Of a stretch of 16,279 nucleotides of DNA, positions 1 to 5,422 are shown one piece after another. Both the position numbers and the translations under genes were made by a program. Every line of letters begins with the position of its first letter. Positions within the stretch are counted from its first letter, which is position 1. The stretch comes from Limisphaerales bacterium (GTDB taxonomy: Bacteria > Verrucomicrobiota > Verrucomicrobiia > Limisphaerales > UBA11358), in NCBI GenBank assembly GCA_003455565.1, contig DMQW01000308.1:1-16279 (forward strand), read 5' to 3'. The notes beneath the pieces are model-generated. The model was not told the DNA's origin. It saw only the letters and a program-made list of their open reading frames with translations, and did not search any database.

Positions 1-174
1 ACGCTTGAGTTGATGGAAGGCGGTGGCAAATACACGCAATTCGTCAAGGCTGGCTGCAAACTTATGGGGCACGATGTGGGCGCGCCGCGTCGTCCGCTGG
101 CGGCAGCCACTGCCGGGGAATGTCGGCAATTGCGCGCCGCGTTGAAGGAATGCGCCGAGGGGAGTCGGGTGTGA
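1..174 (+). CDS. C-terminal end of a DapA-family (dihydrodipicolinate synthase-like) aldolase/lyase, 5' end outside window
   Basis: The window opens inside this gene; 57 residues remain, ending in TGA at 172-174. The readable tail has the segment LELMEGGGKYTQFVKAGCK followed by GHDVGAPRRPL. This matches the last helices of the DapA family, where a K-Y-x-Q-F/Y-V-K helix precedes a G-x-x-V-G-x-x-R-x-P-L turn. Family members are cytoplasmic (beta/alpha)8-barrel Schiff-base enzymes; true DapA condenses pyruvate with aspartate semialdehyde for lysine and peptidoglycan synthesis. The catalytic lysine and tyrosine lie upstream of the window, so the exact reaction cannot be read. The V-G-x-x-R-x-P-L turn is the kind seen in genuine DapA, so lysine biosynthesis is a reasonable guess. 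Its stop codon overlaps the next gene's GTG start by 4 bases, indicating translational coupling. Confidence 0.8.
   Translation, partial: TLELMEGGGKYTQFVKAGCKLMGHDVGAPRRPLAAATAGECRQLRAALKECAEGSRV
157..164 (+). promoter_or_regulatory. Ribosome binding site selecting the GTG start at 171
   Basis: GAGGGGAG lies six bases before GTG at 171. In-frame ATG codons at 120 and 150 lack such a purine run at the right distance, so the GTG overlapping the upstream TGA is the preferred start. Confidence 0.55.
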
Positions 175-1196
175 ACTCTCGCCGCAATACAGCCAGCGGA
201 GCGCGGAATGCACCTTCCGTGCGCCGTCGCCCGGCGACAGTTTCGCGCGTTGACCCGGCCATATTGCGGTTGGTTGGCAACACGCCGGCGGTGCCGATTC
301 ATTTTCAGCCGGAGAATATCATGGTCTGGGCCAAGTGCGAATTCCTGAATCCGAGCGGCAGCATCAAGGATCGGTTTGCCCGGGAAGTGGTGCTCGACGC
401 TGAACAGCACGGCCTGTTGAAGCCCGATTCGATCATTCTCGAATGCAGCAGCGGCAACACCGGCATCGCGCTGTCCATGATCGGCGCGGCGCTGGGTCGC
501 CGCGTCACAATCCTGATGTCCGAAGGCGCAAGTCAGGAACGGCGGCAACTGATTCAGCAATTGGGTGCCGAACTCATCCTGTTCACGAGCGCAGGCCGTT
601 ACCAGACCGGGATCGAGATGTCGCACGAAATGGCGGCGAAGGATCCGCGCTATTTCCTGCCGCGCCAGTTTGAGAATCCGCTGAACGTGGCCGACCACGA
701 ACACGGAACCGGCGAGGAGATTCTGCGGCAGGTGCCCGGGCCAATCGGCTGTTTCGTAACCGGCTTCGGCACCGGTGGCACGCTGGCCGGCGTGGGCAAA
801 GCGATCAAGGCGCGCTACCCGAAGGCGCAGGTTTATGCGATGGAACCCGCGGAGTCGGCCGTGCTGGCCGGGGAGTGCCCGTGCTGCCATTACATCGAGG
901 GCGTGGCGGACGGCTTCATACCACCGTTGCTGCGCGATGTTCCGCTTGATGGCGAGATCAAAGTGTCTAGCGCCGAGGCCATGGCCATGACGCAACGATT
1001 GCATCGTGAACACGGGTTGCTCGTTGGCACCTCTTCCGGCGCGAACATGGCGGCGGCTTTACGTCTAGCCAAGCGATCGCGCACCAGAGGCACCGTGGTC
1101 ACCTTGCTGTGCGACCGCGCGGAACGCTACTTCAGCACTCGTTTGTTTGAGGTGGATTCCGTTCCGAGCAGTTCATCTGGCAAGCCAACCCATTGA
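171..1196 (+). CDS. PLP-dependent cysteine synthase family protein (O-acetylserine sulfhydrylase-like)
   Basis: This 341-residue protein has the fold-type II PLP enzyme signature. NPSGSIKD at about residues 60-67 carries the lysine (about K66) that binds PLP. SSGNTG at about 93-98 is the substrate-binding asparagine loop, GTGGT at about 200-204 is the phosphate-binding glycine loop, and GTSSGAN near 287 contains the serine that contacts the PLP pyridine nitrogen. The length is close to that of CysK/CysM. The expected role is making L-cysteine from O-acetylserine and sulfide in the cytoplasm; a cystathionine beta-synthase or related beta-replacement activity cannot be excluded. The first 40 or so residues are arginine-rich and precede the conserved LVGNTP start of the family, so they may be an extension. 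A CPCCH stretch near residue 237 is unusual. Start chosen as GTG with a good ribosome site and a 4-base overlap with the DapA-like gene. Confidence 0.85.
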   Translation: MNSRRNTASGARNAPSVRRRPATVSRVDPAILRLVGNTPAVPIHFQPENIMVWAKCEFLNPSGSIKDRFAREVVLDAEQHGLLKPDSIILECSSGNTGIALSMIGAALGRRVTILMSEGASQERRQLIQQLGAELILFTSAGRYQTGIEMSHEMAAKDPRYFLPRQFENPLNVADHEHGTGEEILRQVPGPIGCFVTGFGTGGTLAGVGKAIKARYPKAQVYAMEPAESAVLAGECPCCHYIEGVADGFIPPLLRDVPLDGEIKVSSAEAMAMTQRLHREHGLLVGTSSGANMAAALRLAKRSRTRGTVVTLLCDRAERYFSTRLFEVDSVPSSSSGKPTH

Positions 1197-1276
1197 TGCC
1201 TTCGCTGGTTGGAAAGCGGCGCGCTTGGCTTGCCGGTGCCGGGTGGAAATACCGCGTCCGGTTTCGCTGCCGTGCC
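1197..1276 (+). other. Unassigned first part of a decayed intergenic region
   Basis: These 80 bases follow the cysteine synthase-like gene. They are GC-rich and open in more than one frame, but none gives a convincing protein match. They lead directly into two gene fragments (1277-1345 and 1360-1608), so they are probably remnant coding DNA too eroded to name. Confidence 0.35.
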
Positions 1277-1345
1277 ACCGGAGCCACGGCGCACAAGGCC
1301 GAGGAGGTCGCCACCGGGCTGCAAGGTTCCGCGACGCTTGGCCCC
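1277..1345 (+). pseudogene. Short fragment of a second alpha-ketoglutarate semialdehyde dehydrogenase
   Basis: Twenty-three codons read TGATAHKAEEVATGLQGSAT then LGP. This aligns without gaps to residues 276-298 of the intact KGSADH encoded at 1618-3216, which reads SGALNHKAEELAAGLHGSVT then LGV. Fifteen of 23 residues are identical. By hand, about 45 of 69 bases match, and many differences sit at third codon positions, as expected for a diverged homologue rather than a recent local copy. The match stops just before the catalytic cysteine segment GQFCTNPG. No start, stop or other KGSADH sequence is nearby. It is read as a relic of a second pathway gene. The alignment was done by eye, and a short match could be coincidence. 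Confidence 0.5.
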
Positions 1346-1359
1346 GTGAAGCAGCTTGA

Positions 1360-1608
1360 CAACTGGCGCTCTACAACTATGCCATGCGCGGCGAGACGAA
1401 AAAGGCGGACGAGCTTTACAAATGGTTTTTGCCGTTGCTGCGGATGGACACGGTGCCAAAGTTCGTCCAACTCATCAAACTCGTGCAGCAGGAAGCTGGC
1501 ATGGGCCACGAACGCGTTCGTGCGCCGCGCTGCGTGATGGCCGGAGCGGAACACAAAGCGGCTTTGGAAACTTTGAAAGCCGCGCTCGCGAAACTTCCGA
1601 AACTGTAA
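1360..1608 (+). pseudogene. 5'-truncated DapA-family gene (2-keto-3-deoxy sugar acid dehydratase or hydroxyproline-pathway deaminase type)
   Basis: About 82 codons remain, ending in TAA at 1606-1608. An in-frame TGA at 1357-1359 lies directly upstream of the homologous part. The segment ALYNYAMRGETKKADELYKW, then FLPLLRMD, VPKFVQLIKL and GHERVRAPR, is the C-terminal helical region of DapA-family enzymes. The barrel with the Schiff-base lysine is missing, so the fragment cannot be catalytic. An internal ATG at 1384 could give a 74-residue peptide, but nothing supports a function. It ends 9 bases before the KGSADH gene, in the place where intact operons of this type carry a DapA-family dehydratase (L-2-keto-3-deoxyarabonate dehydratase, EC 4.2.1.43, or the hydroxyproline-pathway deaminase, EC 3.5.4.22). 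It resembles but is not a copy of the DapA-like tail at 1-174. Confidence 0.75.
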
Positions 1609-1617
1609 ATTGAATTT

Positions 1618-3216
1618 ATGAAACTCGAAGGTCTTTCGATACTCGGCCAGACCCGCGTCACAACGGCGGGCAAACCCAACGCCGCGATCAACCCCGCCAC
1701 CGGTGCGGTGATCGGGCCGGATTTTTTCTGGGCGACCACCGCCGATGTTGACGCCGCCGCGCAGTTTGCCGCGAAGGCGTTCGTGGAATTCAGCCGCTGG
1801 CCGGGCAGGCGGCGCGAGGGTTTTCTCAAGCGCATTGCCGAGTTGCTGGAGGCGGATGCCGCCGCGATTGTCGAACGCGCCAATCAGGAGACCGGGTTGC
1901 CCGTGGCGCGGTTGCAGGGCGAACTGGCGCGGACGTATGTTCAAATGCGCCAGTATGGCGAAGCGGCGGCGAGCGGGCTGTGCGCCGGCGCGCGGATAGA
2001 TCACGCCGACCCGAACCGCAAGCCGCAGCCGAAGCCGGATCTGCGTTCGATGATGGTGCCGCTCGGGCCGGTGGTGGTGTTCAGCGCGAGCAATTTCCCG
2101 CTGGCGTATTCGGTCGCGGGCGGCGACACGGCGTCGGCGCTGGCGGCGGGTTGTCCCGTCATCGTTAAGCCGCATCAGGGGCATCTCGGAACCTCTGAGC
2201 TTGTCGCGTTGGTTGTGCAGCAGGCCGTGCGCGATTGCGGTGCGCCGGAAGGGATTTTCTCGATGCTCTACGGTGCCGGCCGCGAAGTCGGCATCGCGCT
2301 GGTGAAACATCCGCTCGTCAAAGCCGTCGGGTTCACCGGCTCCCGCGCGGGCGGGCGGGCATTGATGGATGCGGCAGCGGCGCGGCCGGAGCCGATTCCG
2401 GTTTATGCGGAAATGGGCAGCATCAATCCGGTTTTTATGTTGAGCGGCGCATTGAATCACAAGGCGGAAGAACTCGCGGCGGGTTTGCACGGCTCGGTGA
2501 CGCTGGGCGTCGGACAATTTTGCACGAACCCCGGATTAATTTTCGTGGAGCGTGCAGCAGCCGCAAAATCTTTTCTGCAAAAGCTCGAAAATCTTACGGC
2601 GTCCACGCCGCCGGGCACGATGCTAACGGCTGATCTTTGTTCGGCCTATCGCGCGGGCGTTGAAAAATTTTCCAAGGCCACCGGGGTCCATCGGGCCGTG
2701 ACGGTGGATGCCGAAGCGGGCGAAGGCAAGGCGCAGGCGGGCGCGGCGTTATTCGTCACCGACGCCGTGACATTCCTGGGCAATCATAGTTTGATGGATG
2801 AAGTTTTTGGACCCTCCACTTTGGTGGTCGAGTGTTCATCGCGGGAGCAAATGCTGGCGGCGGCGAAAAAACTGGAGGGTCAGCTCACGGCTACGATTCA
2901 CGGCACGCCGGAAGATTTCGCCGCAAGCCGCGAGTTGATCGAAACTCTCGCGAACAAGGCCGGGCGACTGGTTTGCAACGCGTTTCCCACCGGCGTGGAA
3001 GTTTGTCACGCGATGACGCACGGCGGGCCTTATCCGGCCACGTCAGACGGGCGTTCAACTTCAGTCGGCACGCGCGCGATTGAGCGATTCGTGCGACCGG
3101 TTTGTTTTCAAAATTTTCCTGATGCCGCATTGCCGGATGAACTGAAGGAATCCAATCCGCTGGGCATCTGGCGGTTGGTGGATGGGAAATTGGCGCGAGC
3201 TGCGACACCGTCATAA
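1618..3216 (+). CDS. Alpha-ketoglutaric semialdehyde dehydrogenase (2,5-dioxovalerate dehydrogenase, EC 1.2.1.26)
   Basis: This 532-residue aldehyde dehydrogenase should oxidise 2,5-dioxopentanoate to 2-oxoglutarate with NAD(P)+, the last step of oxidative pentose, glucarate/galactarate and 4-hydroxyproline catabolism. The oxyanion asparagine is in SASNFPLAYS (N159), a cofactor-site lysine in VKPHQGHLGT (K184), the general base glutamate in VYAEMGSINPVF (E265) and the catalytic cysteine in GQFCTNPG (C302). DEVFGPSTLVVE is the conserved C-terminal ALDH motif. Two features point to the KGSADH branch rather than general ALDHs: the AYSVAGGDTASALAAGCPV stretch, and MGSINPVF in place of the usual ELGGKNP. 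Length is typical. No strong ribosome site precedes ATG 1618, so it may be coupled to translation from upstream, although the upstream gene is now broken. A fragment of a second KGSADH lies at 1277-1345. Confidence 0.9.
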   Translation: MKLEGLSILGQTRVTTAGKPNAAINPATGAVIGPDFFWATTADVDAAAQFAAKAFVEFSRWPGRRREGFLKRIAELLEADAAAIVERANQETGLPVARLQGELARTYVQMRQYGEAAASGLCAGARIDHADPNRKPQPKPDLRSMMVPLGPVVVFSASNFPLAYSVAGGDTASALAAGCPVIVKPHQGHLGTSELVALVVQQAVRDCGAPEGIFSMLYGAGREVGIALVKHPLVKAVGFTGSRAGGRALMDAAAARPEPIPVYAEMGSINPVFMLSGALNHKAEELAAGLHGSVTLGVGQFCTNPGLIFVERAAAAKSFLQKLENLTASTPPGTMLTADLCSAYRAGVEKFSKATGVHRAVTVDAEAGEGKAQAGAALFVTDAVTFLGNHSLMDEVFGPSTLVVECSSREQMLAAAKKLEGQLTATIHGTPEDFAASRELIETLANKAGRLVCNAFPTGVEVCHAMTHGGPYPATSDGRSTSVGTRAIERFVRPVCFQNFPDAALPDELKESNPLGIWRLVDGKLARAATPS

Positions 3217-3227
3217 TGTAATTGGGG

Positions 3228-3320
3228 CGAGCAAGAGTGTTCGTGGTGGAAGCGGCGGAGGGTAGCCGCACTCCAAGATGCTGACGCGATTTCCAACGAC
3301 TTCTGGCGTCCGCGAAGCGT
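3228..3320. repeat. Degenerate GC-rich interspersed intergenic sequence
   Basis: The 129 bases between the KGSADH and M61 genes contain no gene. They include GCGGC-8 bases-GCCGC at 3252-3269, followed by a CACTCCAAGATGCTGACGCG-type stretch and CGTCCGCGAAGCG. The wording resembles decayed interspersed repeats that I associate with Verrucomicrobiota genomes. That resemblance is from memory, and no second clear copy is present in this window. Confidence 0.3.
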
Positions 3321-3345
3321 TACACTCGGAATAGCTTTTAATGAA

Positions 3346-5253
3346 ATGAAACCAAAATCCAAACTGACGGCGTTAATCATCTCACTGGCTATGTCGTTTG
3401 CAGCCGCAGCGTCGGCTCAAACTTCGCCGATCAAACTCGACGTGGACGCGACGGATGCCCCACGCTATATCCTTCACGCGCGATTGCACATTCCCGCTCA
3501 ACCCGGTCCGTTCATATTGCTTTATCCCAAGTGGCTGCCTGGCGAGCATGGACCGGACGGACCGATCACCGACCTGGTTGGCTTGAAGATCAGCGCTGCG
3601 GGCAAGACGATGAATTGGCAGCGTGACGCGGACAACATGTTCGCGTTTCACCTCACCGTGCCCGCCAGCGCGAACGCGGTGGATGTTTCTTTCGACTTTC
3701 TGTTGCCGTCCGGCTCGGGCGCTTATTCGTCCGGCGTTTCTTCGACAGCCACGTTGTTGGACCTCAGTTGGAATCAGGTCTTGCTCTATCCGCAAAAAAC
3801 GAATGCCTACGACACCCAATACGCCGCGACGCTGCATCTGCCGGAAGGATGGAAGTTCGGGACGGCGCTTCCGGTGGCAAGTGCGTCGGGCGCTCGCGTC
3901 CAGTTCTCGCCCGTGTCTCTGGAAACGCTCGTGGATTCGCCGGTCATCGCCGGTGAATACTTTCGCACGGTTGACCTCGCTCAAGACATGAAGCCGACTC
4001 ACAAGCTGGACATTGTCGCCGACAGCGCCGCCGCCCTGGAAATCAAGCCGGAGGATGCCGGCCACTTTTCCCATCTGGTGATGGAGGCGAATGCCTTGTT
4101 TGGCGCGCATCATTATCGTGACTACCATTTTCTGCTGACGCTCAGCGATCACGTCGCGCATTTCGGCCTGGAACATCACGAGTCGAGCGACAATCGCCAG
4201 GGCGAGAAATTTTTGACTGATGAAGATGCACGGAAGCTGGGCGCTTCCTTGCTGCCGCACGAGATGGCCCACTCATGGAACGGCAAGTATCGCCGCCCGG
4301 CTGGGCTGGCCACGCCTGATTTCGAGCAGCCGATGCAAGGCGATCTGCTTTGGGTCTATGAAGGGCTGACGACTTATCTTGGCAATCTGCTGGCCACGCG
4401 CAGCGGACTGTGGACGAACGCGGATTTTCAGAACGATCTCGCTTCCAGTGGCGCAGCCTTGGATCGCCAGCCCGGACGCACCTGGCGGCCGCTGTCGGAC
4501 ACGACCGTCGCCGCGCAGTTGCTCTACAAATCAAGTCCTGAAGGCGCGGCTTGGCGGCGGAAGACTGATTTTTATCCGGAAGGCGCCCTGATCTGGCTGG
4601 AGGCGGACACCGTCATCCGCCAGCAGAGCAAGGGGCGTTATTCGCTGGATGATTTCTGCCGGAAGTTTTACGGTGGCCAAAGCGGTCCGCCGCAGGTCGT
4701 GCCTTACACGTTCGATGACGTGGTCGCGACGTTGGACCAAGTGGTTCCCTATAACTGGCGGGAATTTTTTCAAAAGCGCATTTACGAAATCAATCCGCGC
4801 GCGCCGCTCGGTGGCATTGAGAATTCCGGCTGGCATCTGGCCTATACGAACAAAGTGCCGGCGGCGCTCAAGTCTCGCGAAGGGGCGCACAAGTTCACCG
4901 ACCTGAGCTTTTCGCTCGGCCTGCTGTTGAAGTCTGACGGCTACGTCACCGACGTTCTGCCCGGTTCATCAGCGGACAAAGCGGGCATCGGGCCGGCGAT
5001 GAAGCTCGTCGCCGTGAATGGCCGGGCTTGGACTCCTGAAATCCTGCGTGGTGCCGTGAGTTCAGCTTCAACCAACCGGGAGCCGCTGGAGTTGTTGGTG
5101 GAAAACAGCGATTATTTCAAAACCTGCAAACTGAATTACCACGACGGCGAAAAATATCCGTATCTCGAACGCAGCGCGAACAAGCCGGACTTGCTGGCCG
5201 AAATTCTGAAGCCCCTCACACCGGAGCCGGCTGCAAGCGCGGAGGAAAAGTAA
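3346..5253 (+). CDS. Secreted M61-family metallopeptidase (glycyl aminopeptidase type) with C-terminal PDZ domain
   Basis: This 635-residue protein begins with a signal peptide (MKPKSKLTALIISLAMSF then AAAASAQ), with likely cleavage after about residue 24, so it acts in the periplasm or outside the cell. Residues 30-200 form the beta-rich N-terminal M61 domain. GLEHHESSDN at about 274-283 is typical of the family. HEMAH at 305-309 supplies two zinc histidines and the catalytic glutamate, and YEGLTTY provides the third zinc ligand, about E339. A PDZ-like segment near residues 520-590 contains GYVTDVLPGSSADKAGI. Characterised M61 enzymes remove N-terminal glycine and, less often, alanine from peptides. 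Start ATG 3346 is the codon that leads directly into the signal peptide. The gene stands alone, convergent with the reverse-strand glycosidase, so local context gives no pathway. Confidence 0.9.
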   Translation: MKPKSKLTALIISLAMSFAAAASAQTSPIKLDVDATDAPRYILHARLHIPAQPGPFILLYPKWLPGEHGPDGPITDLVGLKISAAGKTMNWQRDADNMFAFHLTVPASANAVDVSFDFLLPSGSGAYSSGVSSTATLLDLSWNQVLLYPQKTNAYDTQYAATLHLPEGWKFGTALPVASASGARVQFSPVSLETLVDSPVIAGEYFRTVDLAQDMKPTHKLDIVADSAAALEIKPEDAGHFSHLVMEANALFGAHHYRDYHFLLTLSDHVAHFGLEHHESSDNRQGEKFLTDEDARKLGASLLPHEMAHSWNGKYRRPAGLATPDFEQPMQGDLLWVYEGLTTYLGNLLATRSGLWTNADFQNDLASSGAALDRQPGRTWRPLSDTTVAAQLLYKSSPEGAAWRRKTDFYPEGALIWLEADTVIRQQSKGRYSLDDFCRKFYGGQSGPPQVVPYTFDDVVATLDQVVPYNWREFFQKRIYEINPRAPLGGIENSGWHLAYTNKVPAALKSREGAHKFTDLSFSLGLLLKSDGYVTDVLPGSSADKAGIGPAMKLVAVNGRAWTPEILRGAVSSASTNREPLELLVENSDYFKTCKLNYHDGEKYPYLERSANKPDLLAEILKPLTPEPAASAEEK

Positions 5254-5422
5254 GCCGGCCAGGCCAAGGAACCGGAGCGCGCCAGTCCTCGGGCGCAGCC
5301 GTGTGAGCCTTCCGAGCGCACCCGCAAAGTCCACGCCACTTAGCCTGCCAATGTTGCTGCGCCCGGGGACGGGCACACTCCGTCGAGGGCCGACACCGTG
5401 CTAAAGCGAATTTTAAAACAGA
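5254..5422. other. Convergent intergenic region with a spaced inverted repeat
   Basis: These 169 bases separate the convergent M61 and alpha-galactosidase-like genes and hold no credible gene. CGGGCGCAGC at 5290-5299 is the exact reverse complement of GCTGCGCCCG at 5356-5365. With 56 bases between the arms and no T-run, this is not a standard terminator and may be part of a decayed interspersed repeat. Confidence 0.4.

Noticed and set aside
120..170. ATG 120 or ATG 150 as the start of the cysteine synthase-like gene
   Set aside because: These starts would overlap the DapA-like gene by 25-55 bases and lack a good ribosome site, while GTG 171 has GAGGGGAG at proper spacing.
1193..1537. 114-codon forward open frame as an intact small gene
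   Set aside because: It merges a KGSADH-like fragment with an out-of-frame reading of the DapA remnant. No single family explains it.
1132..2517. 461-codon open frame on the reverse strand opposite the KGSADH gene
   Set aside because: The product is rich in arginine and histidine with no family motif, and it lies antisense to a gene with all ALDH catalytic residues. It is a GC-driven shadow frame.
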